From Abyssicoccus albus (GTDB lineage Bacteria > Bacillota > Bacilli > Staphylococcales > Abyssicoccaceae), in assembly GCF_003815035.1 (NCBI RefSeq), contig NZ_RKRK01000005.1, forward strand, positions 1 through 64,000: DNA of 64,000 nt, given 5' to 3'. The notes under the pieces are model-generated. The model was given only the letters and a program-made list of their open reading frames with translations. It was not told the DNA's origin and did no database searches. Shown one piece after another: positions 26,771 through 34,737 of this stretch. Within the stretch, counting starts at the first letter, position 1; every line of letters starts with the position of its first letter. A program made the position numbers and the translations under genes.

Positions 26771-27226
26771 ATGCAATACTCTATTTACTATATTAATTCA
26801 TCTTTATACATCTACTATATCATTGAAAATGAGTACTGTATTTTTATAAGTGGCTTTAATGAGCCTCTACCAGAATCTAAAGAACCTCTTCACGATCACC
26901 CGTATCATGATAATTTCAATCAATATTTTCATGAAAATCAACCACTCGATATTCCATATATTATTACTGGCACTCCTTTTGAACAAAAAGTACTCAATGA
27001 ACTGCTGAAAATTCCTTATGGTAAAACAGTCACATATCAATATATTGCAAAAATGATTAACCGTCCAAATAGTGCTCGTGCTGTAGCAAATGCAATTGGT
27101 AAAAATCAACTACCAATACTAATCCCCTGTCACAGAGTTATTCGTTCTGACGGCTCAATGGGAGGATATAAGTATAGCAGAGATATGAAGGAATGGTTAC
27201 TCAATCACGAAAACATTATTACATGA
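26771..27226 (+). CDS. ogt: Methylated-DNA--protein-cysteine S-methyltransferase
   Basis: Suicide DNA-repair protein of 151 residues that takes the methyl group from O6-methylguanine onto its own cysteine. The active site is IPCHRVI (about 120-126), preceded by the helix-turn-helix Arg finger region RPNSARAVANAIGKNQLPI and followed by GGYKYSRDMKEWLL. AAGGAG is nine bases before ATG. The gene faces away from the amidohydrolase with almost no intergenic space. A strong hairpin at 27251 closes it. With the AlkA-type glycosylase, it gives this region two alkylation-repair functions. Confidence 0.92.
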   Translation: MQYSIYYINSSLYIYYIIENEYCIFISGFNEPLPESKEPLHDHPYHDNFNQYFHENQPLDIPYIITGTPFEQKVLNELLKIPYGKTVTYQYIAKMINRPNSARAVANAIGKNQLPILIPCHRVIRSDGSMGGYKYSRDMKEWLLNHENIIT

Positions 27227-27250
27227 AATAATATGTTAAAAATAACATAT

Positions 27251-27284
27251 TGTGCTCACTAGACTTATAAGTCTAGTGAGCACA
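27251..27284. terminator. Bidirectional terminator between ogt and the BCCT gene
   Basis: Perfect 15-bp stem (27251-27265 with 27270-27284), TATA loop, T-rich flanks on both sides, between two converging genes. Confidence 0.88.
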
Positions 27285-27310
27285 TTTATTTCCATTATAT
27301 ATATAGAAAT

Positions 27311-28810
27311 TTATTTAATCTCTTTCTTCTTAAACAATTCACTTTTCGCAGATTTATAGAAAGATACACTCATTAAGATCATCACAATTGAAAATGGTAA
27401 TGCTGCAATGATTAATAAATTCTGTAATCCTTGTGTTCCTCCAAAGAACATAATTACAGCTGCAATCGCTGATAATATAATTCCCCAAGAAATCTTAGTC
27501 GCTGCATGTGGTGTGTTTGTACCTCCACCAGATAACATTCCAAGGACAAACGTTGCCGAGTCTGCTGAAGTAATAAAGAATATCGCAATCACTACAATCG
27601 TAATGAGTGATAGTAAGAATCCAAGCGGATACTGCTCAAGCATCATGAATGTCGCAGTCTCTAATGTTGCTTCTGAAATCTTCGCTAATCCATTCTTTTC
27701 TATATGAATGGCACTTGTTCCAAATACAGCAAAGAATAAGAAACATACTAGAGCTGGAACAATTAAAACACCTGCCATAAATTGTCTAATCGTGCGTCCC
27801 CTTGAAACGCGTGCTATGAAAATACCAACAAATGGTGCCCAACTGATCCACCATGCCCAATAGAAGATCGTCCAACTATTGATCCATTTCCTAGCCTCAT
27901 CATCTTCTGGGGCAATACGTAAACTCATTTGGAAAAAGTCAGCAACATAATTTCCCAATGCATTTGTAAATGTATTTAATATATACATACTCGGACCTAC
28001 AATAAATAATACTAGAAGTAATACAAATGCTAATCCCATATTGCTTGTACTCAGCACCTTGATTCCTTTACCTATTCCAGACCAAGCTGAAATGATAAAT
28101 AATGCAGTGGCTACAATTAGAATAATCAGTTGTACAGTAAATGATTGAGGAATATCAAATAAATAATTGAGTCCACCATTAATCTGTCCTGTTCCAAATC
28201 CTAATGTTGCTGCAACTCCAAATACAGTTGCTAAAACAGCTAAAATATCAACAAGTTGTCCTAGCCATCCTTTCATACGTGCTTCACCAAAAATTGGAAT
28301 CAGTGTTGAACTCACTAAGTTTGGATAACCTCTATGGAAGCTAAAGTAGGCAAAGACTAATGCAACAATCGCGTATACTGCCCAAGCATGAATACCCCAG
28401 TGGAAAAACGCAAATTTCATGGCGTCATTAATTGCTTTCGGAGTACCAACTTCTGCTACTGGTGCATTTAAAAATGCATGTTGTGTTGGTTCAGCAGTTG
28501 TCCAAAAAACAAGTCCAATACCCATTCCTGCACTAAATAACATGGCAAACCAAGCCCCTGTTGAGAACTCTGGTTTTTCCCCTTCTTTACCTAAACGAAT
28601 CTTACCAAACTTTGAGAACATTAAATAAATACAAAAGACTAAAAATAAAAGAACTAATATTAAATAATACCAACCAAAGTATTCAGAAAAGAATGATGTA
28701 ATTTTAGCAGTTGCTTCTTCCATTTGAGTCGGTTGGATTGATCCCCAAATGACGAAAATCATACAAACTGCCAATGCTACGTAAAAGACACTTGTTACTT
28801 TTTTCCCCAA
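27311..28810 (-). CDS. BCCT family transporter (betaine/choline/carnitine type)
   Basis: Twelve-helix secondary transporter of 499 residues for quaternary ammonium compounds, probably an osmoprotectant importer like OpuD/BetT. Family signatures are GMGIGLVFW near helix 3, the aromatic box WTIFYWAWWISWAPFVGIFIAR around helix 8, and FFITSADSATFVLGMLS. The start is TTG 28810, preceded by GAGGTGAT; the open frame extends to an ATG at 28834 lacking a ribosome site. The C-terminus is short (KSAKSELFKKKE). No regulatory gene is adjacent. Osmotic regulation is likely from the family only. Confidence 0.9.
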   Translation of the reverse strand: MGKKVTSVFYVALAVCMIFVIWGSIQPTQMEEATAKITSFFSEYFGWYYLILVLLFLVFCIYLMFSKFGKIRLGKEGEKPEFSTGAWFAMLFSAGMGIGLVFWTTAEPTQHAFLNAPVAEVGTPKAINDAMKFAFFHWGIHAWAVYAIVALVFAYFSFHRGYPNLVSSTLIPIFGEARMKGWLGQLVDILAVLATVFGVAATLGFGTGQINGGLNYLFDIPQSFTVQLIILIVATALFIISAWSGIGKGIKVLSTSNMGLAFVLLLVLFIVGPSMYILNTFTNALGNYVADFFQMSLRIAPEDDEARKWINSWTIFYWAWWISWAPFVGIFIARVSRGRTIRQFMAGVLIVPALVCFLFFAVFGTSAIHIEKNGLAKISEATLETATFMMLEQYPLGFLLSLITIVVIAIFFITSADSATFVLGMLSGGGTNTPHAATKISWGIILSAIAAVIMFFGGTQGLQNLLIIAALPFSIVMILMSVSFYKSAKSELFKKKEIK

Positions 28811-28900
28811 TATAATCACCTCAACTATATACATACCTGTCTTCTTAAAATATAAACTCTATTTATTAAATATATATCAAAACTGACGATATTAAAAAAA

Positions 28901-28931
28901 ATAAGACCTAACCTGTTTGGTTAGATCTTAT
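28901..28931 (-). terminator. Intrinsic terminator after the DASS transporter gene
   Basis: A 13-bp stem with one mismatch (28901-28913 with 28919-28931), followed on the minus strand by seven Ts. Confidence 0.85.
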
Positions 28932-28942
28932 ACATACATTTA

Positions 28943-30445
28943 TTATAGTAACCCAGTCCACTGCCAATAAGTAAACGTAAAGAGTAAAATTAATAAGTAT
29001 CCAATGACTGTAATTGGTATACCAGTTTTCAATAAATCTTTTGCATCAAACGTACCTGTTCCATAGGCTAACATATTTTGAGGTGCTGAAACAGGAAGTA
29101 AGAAACCAAAACAAATTAAGTATTGTTGAATCAATACAAACCCTAAAGATTGATCTCCTAAGTTCATACTTTGTGCCAGTGAGATGAACACAGGGATAAG
29201 CGCTGAAGCTAAACTCGTTGCACTGGCAAATCCTAAGTGTATCAATATATTAAATATACCAACTAAAGCAATAACAGCAACAATAGGCCATGTCGTAAGC
29301 CCTAAAGCTCCAAATGTCATATCACTAAGCCAAGCCGCTCCTCCTGTAGATAACAGTAATGAACCAAGTGATATACCGATAGCAAATACAATAATAGTCC
29401 CCCAGTTGATCGTCTTCTCGACTTCCTTCCACTCGAATACTCCGATCTTTGGCGCTAACATTAGAGCTAGTGCTATGAGTGTAACAGATGCTGAATCAAG
29501 CGGATGTAAAATTTTCTCCGTAGACCAGAGTAGTAACAACCCAATCGCAATAACGACTAATCGAATTTCTTTACCTTTCATCGGACCAAGTTCTGATAGT
29601 TCCTTTTGAATTAACGCTTTACCCCCATCAATTCGATCATATTCTGGTTTGACAAGTGTTGTCATGACAAAATATAACACAACACACATAATGATAGACC
29701 AAGGTGCGGCCCATATAAACCATTGAATCCAACTGACTTCTTCATCCATTGCCGAATTAATGAATCCTAAAGCTACAAGGTTTTGAGCTGCTGCTGTTTT
29801 AATTCCAATATTCCAAATAGACACTGCATGCACAGCAGTAATGACTAATAGTGCGCTCATACGACTCTTCTTCTCCAATCCAAACGCTGCCACCATTCCG
29901 ATAAGAATTGGTACAACTGCACCAGCTCTAGCTGTTGCAGACGGTACAAAAAAGGCCAAAATTGTTGCAACAATAATTGCACCAGCAACAACCGCTTTTG
30001 TTTTATCACCTACGATTGATAAAACATAAAGTGCTATTCTTTTGTGTAAATTAGTAATCTGCATCGCACTTGCCAAGAACAGTGCCGCTGCAACTAACGC
30101 AACCGCAGATGTTGAGAATCCTTTAAAAGCCAAACTCAATGCATTTTTAGACCCAAATAATTCATCACTTGCCATATCAGGTTTCCCTAGCTGCTCACCT
30201 AATGTTTCAACCGGTGAAAATCCAATTAATAAGATGATTAAACCAACAATCATAACAGATGATACTGAATAAGAAACTGCTTCAGTCACCCACATAATGA
30301 TCGCAAATGCAAGAATCGATAAACTTCTTTGTCCCATCACTGTAAGGCCTTCAGGTGTTGGTAAAATATTGATGATAATCATTACTGTTAATGCAACAAA
30401 AACCCACACCATTTGAAACTTGTTTTCTTTTTCAACTTTACTCAT
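28943..30445 (-). CDS. DASS family sodium:dicarboxylate symporter (SdcS-like)
   Basis: Membrane transporter of 500 residues. It matches the divalent anion:Na+ symporter family: MWVTEAVSYSVSSVMIVGLI near the N-terminus, the first SNT-like region around FVPSATARAGAVVPI and the C-terminal LLPVSAPQNMLAYGTG. A substitution of the usual SNTAT/SNT motifs by SATAR is noticeable and may mean altered substrate. GAGAGGTGATC lies before ATG 30445; the longer open frame to 30508 has no ribosome site. It imports C4-dicarboxylates or a related di-acid. No sensor kinase is adjacent. Confidence 0.86.
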   Translation of the reverse strand: MSKVEKENKFQMVWVFVALTVMIIINILPTPEGLTVMGQRSLSILAFAIIMWVTEAVSYSVSSVMIVGLIILLIGFSPVETLGEQLGKPDMASDELFGSKNALSLAFKGFSTSAVALVAAALFLASAMQITNLHKRIALYVLSIVGDKTKAVVAGAIIVATILAFFVPSATARAGAVVPILIGMVAAFGLEKKSRMSALLVITAVHAVSIWNIGIKTAAAQNLVALGFINSAMDEEVSWIQWFIWAAPWSIIMCVVLYFVMTTLVKPEYDRIDGGKALIQKELSELGPMKGKEIRLVVIAIGLLLLWSTEKILHPLDSASVTLIALALMLAPKIGVFEWKEVEKTINWGTIIVFAIGISLGSLLLSTGGAAWLSDMTFGALGLTTWPIVAVIALVGIFNILIHLGFASATSLASALIPVFISLAQSMNLGDQSLGFVLIQQYLICFGFLLPVSAPQNMLAYGTGTFDAKDLLKTGIPITVIGYLLILLFTFTYWQWTGLL

Positions 30446-30554
30446 CTTGATCACCTCTCTATTTGTAATCTTTTTCTCTATACTATTATTATATGTTATT
30501 TTATTCACAAAGTCATTAAATTATAAATATCTTCACAAATCCTTAATAAAAAAA

Positions 30555-30586
30555 GAGAACAACTAGCAATTACGCTAATCATTCTC
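30555..30586 (-). terminator. Intrinsic terminator after the MarR operon
   Basis: In the minus-strand RNA, 13 bases (30574-30586) pair fully with 30555-30567 if G-U pairs are counted, and seven Us follow. Confidence 0.75.
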
Positions 30587-30592
30587 CTTCAT

Positions 30593-30862
30593 TTATTTGA
30601 CTTTGTTCATAAAGAACTTTGTACCCATTGTAATAGATAAACCTAATCCTGCATATATGCCGCTAAAAACAAACGTTGTTTGGTCAGATATAGAAAAACC
30701 TTGAAATACGGTTAATATTAAAACTGCTGTCCAAAATAATATAATTACTTCAAATGCAATTAATGTAAATATTATTGATTTCATAGTCTTTGACTTTGCA
30801 AATAAGAATCCTAACAATATAAACAATATAGGATTTAATAAATATAGATATATTGATTCCAT
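30593..30862 (-). CDS. Small three-helix membrane protein, unknown function
   Basis: Protein of 89 residues with three hydrophobic segments (about 5-24, 29-52 and 61-82) and a basic C-terminus (KFFMNKVK). It begins 11 bp after the DUF4003 gene, with AGGAGG before ATG 30862, and ends just before a terminator, so it is the third gene of the MarR - DUF4003 - membrane protein unit. I do not recognise the family. Small multi-helix proteins next to MarR regulators are sometimes efflux components, but nothing in the sequence demonstrates that. Confidence 0.65.
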   Translation of the reverse strand: MESIYLYLLNPILFILLGFLFAKSKTMKSIIFTLIAFEVIILFWTAVLILTVFQGFSISDQTTFVFSGIYAGLGLSITMGTKFFMNKVK

Positions 30863-30873
30863 ATAGACCTCCT

Positions 30874-31824
30874 TTAATCTAGAACTCTTGCGATGAGCAT
30901 AATTTGTTCGTTCAGACTAATTTGATCAATGAGCATTGATATATAATGATTTGTCCCTCTATATTGTTCAACACCATAATTTGTATACATACTTAGTGCA
31001 ATCTGTGTTCTTAATGAAGACTTCATGAAAAATACCTTCTTATCTTCAAAATAATTCAAAGTATTAAATAAGTAATCTAAATTTTGATGCATATCCATAA
31101 AAGTCAAAAATATAACACTTGCATAATGCTCTTTTTCTATGACTATCCCGATGCGATTTAAATGCCTTATAAAATAGTGAACACGCTTTGCAAAATGAGG
31201 GTTTCTTTCTTCGGTTAACAGTGTAGAAAATGTTGCCAAAATACACAATCCAGAATTAGATGTATAATGAAGTGTCGTATATTTATTTAAGTAGTATTCA
31301 TACATATTTACGAGTTCAAATGGGCTATACAATGTCATTTGAGCCAGTATTCCACTCATTATAATGATATAATGGGAACTTTGATTAAATGCATCTTCTT
31401 TCATTTTATCATGGATATAAATTAATCTCTTAATAAACTCTTCCACGGTCAAAGAATGATTCGATGTTAAAAAAATCAATGTAACAATGTATGACTGCTC
31501 TTTACTCATCCCGCTAATTTTTCTAATCTGTTGCATCGTATTAAAATATTGAGAGACGGTAATGTCAGTCGTACCATGTCTATATAAATAACCACAAATA
31601 AGATAAGCTGCATCTTTTGGCAATTTCGAACGTAGTTTATAATAATTGCGATATTCTCGATACTTCCGAAGTAAACACTCGGTATCAATCTCTTGTTCAT
31701 TCATCAAAATTCTCGCCAAAACAATATGACTCTTAGATTCTATAAAGGGTATTTTCATATTGCGGAGTACGTCAATGTGTGTAGTAATTTGTGTAGCATG
31801 AAGTAAAGCTGAATTAGAACTCAA
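30874..31824 (-). CDS. DUF4003 family protein
   Basis: Soluble, mostly helical protein of 316 residues without a signal peptide. The layout and phrases such as MKIPFIESKSHIVLARILMNE and LPKDAAYLICGYLY recall the DUF4003 family of Firmicutes, whose function is unknown. It starts 18 bp downstream of a MarR regulator with AGGAGG at a good distance, and it is followed 11 bp later by a small membrane protein. Regulation by that MarR is likely because a single promoter with a long palindrome precedes the unit. The family call is from memory. Confidence 0.65.
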   Translation of the reverse strand: MSSNSALLHATQITTHIDVLRNMKIPFIESKSHIVLARILMNEQEIDTECLLRKYREYRNYYKLRSKLPKDAAYLICGYLYRHGTTDITVSQYFNTMQQIRKISGMSKEQSYIVTLIFLTSNHSLTVEEFIKRLIYIHDKMKEDAFNQSSHYIIIMSGILAQMTLYSPFELVNMYEYYLNKYTTLHYTSNSGLCILATFSTLLTEERNPHFAKRVHYFIRHLNRIGIVIEKEHYASVIFLTFMDMHQNLDYLFNTLNYFEDKKVFFMKSSLRTQIALSMYTNYGVEQYRGTNHYISMLIDQISLNEQIMLIARVLD

Positions 31825-31842
31825 CCGTTTTTCCTCCTGGTA

Positions 31843-32262
31843 TTATGATTTCCCCACTTTTTTTAACAGATTTTGCAATTCAACTTGTTCTGTTTCTGTT
31901 AAGTTTTCAAAGATTTTATTTACAGCCTTCGCATGCTTTGGGAAAGCTTCACCAATCAAAAGCAGGCCTTTAGTACTTAATTTAATATATGTCACTCTTT
32001 TATCATTTTCACATACTGATTTTCTAATATATCCTTCTTTTTCAAGTTTCTGTATCACATACGTCATACTACCACTCGTGAGAAGAATGCTCTGCGCTAT
32101 TTTTTGGATAGGTTGTTTTCCTTTATGATACAAAAGTTCAAGCACACCAAATTCTGTTGGACTAACGCCATATTGTCGGATATCTTCTGCTGTTTTTTTC
32201 TCAACTGCATGGAAAGCTCTACTTAATATGACCCATGATTTTAAAGATTTTTCTTCAGACAT
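31843..32262 (-). CDS. MarR family transcriptional regulator
   Basis: DNA-binding protein of 139 residues, normal MarR length. The winged helix is clear: PTEFGVLELLYHKGKQPIQKIAQSILLTSGSMTYVIQKLEKEGYI (about 31-75) followed by the wing KSVCENDKRVTYIKLSTKG. It probably controls its own three-gene operon through the 28-bp palindrome at 32291-32318, which covers the -10 element. A single Cys (C79) near the wing could be redox active, but that is speculative. It looks closest to the MhqR-like branch. The start has AAAGGTGAC. Confidence 0.9.
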   Translation of the reverse strand: MSEEKSLKSWVILSRAFHAVEKKTAEDIRQYGVSPTEFGVLELLYHKGKQPIQKIAQSILLTSGSMTYVIQKLEKEGYIRKSVCENDKRVTYIKLSTKGLLLIGEAFPKHAKAVNKIFENLTETEQVELQNLLKKVGKS

Positions 32263-32290
32263 AATGACGTCACCTTTTCTTCTATATTAG

Positions 32291-32318
32291 AATTATTATA
32301 CTTTAAAGTATAATAATT
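32291..32318 (-). promoter_or_regulatory. Promoter with perfect 28-bp palindrome (MarR operator)
   Basis: The whole segment 32291-32318 equals its own reverse complement; its centre is ACTTTAAAGT. On the minus strand TTGTAA, a 17-nt spacer and TATAAT form a good promoter, and the palindrome covers most of the spacer and the -10 element. Autorepression by the adjacent MarR protein is the likely use. Confidence 0.75.
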
Positions 32319-32331
32319 TACAATTATTCTT

Positions 32332-32693
32332 CTAATTTGATTGCTTATTAACACTAGATTTGGGACCAATTAACCTAAAGCTATTCAACGTTACGAGTAT
32401 GGTTGCCCCGACATCACTAATAATTGCGATCCACATCGTCAATAATCCTGGGATAATCAGCAACAATGCGATTATTTTCAAACCTAATGCAATTATAATA
32501 TTTTGCCAGATAATTCTTTTCGTTCTCATGCTCAACTTAAATATTGTAGGTAGAATCATTAGATCTTCGGTAAGATTCTGGATATCACTAGCCTCAATGG
32601 CCGTATCATTTCCTCTTGTTCCCAACCAGCTTCAGCATCGCGAACCAATTTGATTGCTTCAGGATTCATTTGTCTTACCTCACATTTATCCAT
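32332..32693 (-). pseudogene. Deletion scar: ArsR-type start joined to P-type metal ATPase end
   Basis: From ATG 32693 (GGAGG six bases before) the frame reads MDKCEVRQMNPEAIKLVRDA, resembling the start of an ArsR/SmtB-type metal repressor. It then changes frame into LGTRGNDTAIEASDIQNL..., which is the C-terminal part of a CadA/ZntA-type P1B ATPase: the hinge after GDGxNDxPAL, then the last two helices (IIWQNIIIALGLK and MWIAIISDVGATILVTLNSFRL). An internal deletion that removed most of both genes explains this. Two ArsR-type operators remain upstream. The ATPase fragment (97 residues from 32625) is surely non-functional alone. Confidence 0.75.
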
Positions 32694-32716
32694 TGAATAC
32701 CTCCATGTATACTTTT

Positions 32717-32783
32717 ATTCAAACATCTATTTGAATATGATTTTATCATAAAAAAATATACATTCAAAAATCGCTTTGAATGT
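32717..32783 (-). promoter_or_regulatory. Two ArsR/SmtB-type operators upstream of the scar
   Basis: ATTCAAA-N6-TTTGAAT at 32717-32736 and ACATTCAAA-N6-TTTGAATGT at 32760-32783, centres 45 bp apart, flank an AT-rich promoter. The form resembles CadC/CzrA-type operators. They outlived the loss of the regulated genes. Confidence 0.65.
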
Positions 32784-32851
32784 TTATTTTAGTATTTTAC
32801 TATATGATTCTTTATATTATTAATTAATGCATCAATACCTTATAAAGTTTC

Positions 32852-34048
32852 TTAAACCACGTCTGGATTCGTTGTAAGTTTCAAAAAGAATATACTACCA
32901 ATCCATGCTGTAATACATATCGTGGCACCCATTGGTATTGCCGATCCTTCAATTAGCCCAGACATTGGTGTTGCAATTGCCCCAAAGATAAGAGGTAATG
33001 TCCCTAAATGTGCACTCGCACTGCCTGCATTATGATATTTACCTCTCATACCAAGTGTAAATGTGCCTGTTAAAATACAACCGATACTCATCATATACGT
33101 AAAGATACTGATCACCATAATAAATAATGGCCCCATCATAATTGCACTAATGAGTATTGCAAAAGAGGTAAACATTGAAGATATTATAAACCATTTAAGA
33201 ACACGCCATTCTGAGAAGTAATCGCTTAGTTTTCCAAATAGGAAGCTCCCTAATACAATCGCAACACCATTAATTCCAAATAAAAGACTAAACATTTGTG
33301 GTGTTACGCCATAGAGTTCTTGATAAACAAAAGGCGTCCCCGATACATAAGCAAATGATCCACCATGGATGAATCCAACAGCCAGCACATACCCTAGAAA
33401 TTCACGTTCTTTCAACAACTCTACTAAAGAATTTACCGTCGACTTAAAGTTTGTAGGGATACGGTATTCTTTTGTTAAAGATTCTTTCAATTTCCATGTA
33501 CTAATTAATGTAATTACTACACCAAGACCTGCTAACGCATAAAAAATCATTCCCCACGTTGAATCTGGAATAGATAATATAAATCCACCAAGTAATGGTG
33601 CAATCAAAGGTGCCACACTCGTAATTACCATGAGTATCGTAAAGAATTTAGTTAATGCTCTGCCATCGAATAAATCTCTTGCAATTGCTTTGGATAATAC
33701 AATCCCACATGATGCAAAAAATCCTTGCATAAATCTAAAAAAGATCAATAAAACAATATTAGGTGAAAATGCACATATAAATGAAAAAATAGTAAATCCA
33801 ATTAACGATATGATTAAAGGTCTTTTCCGGCCAACAGCATCACTTAACGGTCCAAAAATAAGTTGACCAATACTTAACCCTAATAAGCAAGAGGTCAAAC
33901 TCATCTGTACATACATTGCATTTGTGGACAGATCATCTTGGATTAATGGAAAACTTGGTAAATACATATCTATATTTAAAGGACCTAGTATACTTAATAA
34001 ACTCAGCAAAAAGACATAACCAATGACTTGTATCCGACTGTAATTCAT
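32852..34048 (-). CDS. Bcr/CflA family MFS drug efflux transporter
   Basis: Twelve-helix transporter of 398 residues, DHA1 group. Signatures are GPLNIDMYLPSFP at the first helix (with the conserved D-x-Y-LP), GQLIFGPLSDAVGRKRPL (motif A) and RFMQGFFASCGIVLSKAIARDLF. LGGFILSI (motif C region) also fits. Bcr/CflA pumps export drugs such as bicyclomycin, or sulfonamide-like compounds and cysteine; the substrate here is open. Stands alone in a minus-strand unit. AGGAT before ATG 34048 is a modest ribosome site. No regulator is next to it. Confidence 0.87.
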   Translation of the reverse strand: MNYSRIQVIGYVFLLSLLSILGPLNIDMYLPSFPLIQDDLSTNAMYVQMSLTSCLLGLSIGQLIFGPLSDAVGRKRPLIISLIGFTIFSFICAFSPNIVLLIFFRFMQGFFASCGIVLSKAIARDLFDGRALTKFFTILMVITSVAPLIAPLLGGFILSIPDSTWGMIFYALAGLGVVITLISTWKLKESLTKEYRIPTNFKSTVNSLVELLKEREFLGYVLAVGFIHGGSFAYVSGTPFVYQELYGVTPQMFSLLFGINGVAIVLGSFLFGKLSDYFSEWRVLKWFIISSMFTSFAILISAIMMGPLFIMVISIFTYMMSIGCILTGTFTLGMRGKYHNAGSASAHLGTLPLIFGAIATPMSGLIEGSAIPMGATICITAWIGSIFFLKLTTNPDVV

Positions 34049-34167
34049 ATTAAAATCCTCGCCTATTCTTCAAAAGTATCGTCATTGTATCATAATTTCA
34101 TAGTAAAAATAAACGAAAATAAAGAAGCTTAGAATGTTCTAAGCTTCTTTATCACTCATATAATTAA

Positions 34168-34659
34168 TTATTCACTAATTTGAAATTCTAAAGACCCATG
34201 GAATTTAACTTTCTTTCCTAGCATAACTCCACCAGTTTCTAGCGGCGCATTGAAGTTTAATCCATAATCTTCACGATTAATTTCACCTTCAAAGTCAAAT
34301 CCAGTAATCGTATTACCGGCCATAGGATCTTTTGACTGACCATTGTATTCCACTTCAATCACTTCTTCTTGTGTATGTCCTAATAAAGTGAAATCACCTT
34401 TCACTTTAAGTTCATCTCCATCAACTTCTACTTCTTTCGTCGTAAATGTCATCTTTGGATGTTCAGACGTTTTAAAGAAATCCTCATTCTTTAAGTGTGC
34501 ATCACGGTCAGCATTACTTGTGTTAATAGAATCAACATTCACATCAACGTCAAACTTTAATGTTGATAAATCGTTGATATCACCTTGAACATCAACGTTA
34601 AAATCTTCGAATTCTCCTTTTGCTGTTGATACCATTAAATGCTTAATTTTAAAGTTCAT
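34168..34659 (-). CDS. YceI family lipid-binding-like protein
   Basis: Soluble lipocalin-like beta-barrel protein of 163 residues as called from ATG 34659. Family features are MNFKIKHLMVSTAKGEFEDF, AHLKNEDFFKTSEHPKMTF and the final KVKFHGSLEFQI. The true N-terminus is probably 12 codons further up: in frame, upstream of ATG, the sequence reads ITQFTFDKAHSN, the standard YceI opening, with GGAGG eight bases before an ATA codon (34693-34695) where ATG is expected. Either AUA (or the preceding AUU) starts translation, or the start codon has mutated. Homologues bind isoprenoids; the role is unknown here. Confidence 0.85.
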   Translation of the reverse strand: MNFKIKHLMVSTAKGEFEDFNVDVQGDINDLSTLKFDVDVNVDSINTSNADRDAHLKNEDFFKTSEHPKMTFTTKEVEVDGDELKVKGDFTLLGHTQEEVIEVEYNGQSKDPMAGNTITGFDFEGEINREDYGLNFNAPLETGGVMLGKKVKFHGSLEFQISE

Positions 34660-34737
34660 GTTTGAATGTGCTTTGTCAAATGTAAATTGTGTTATAATAA
34701 ATTCCTCCGTTATTTTAAATTTAATTTCTAATGACTT

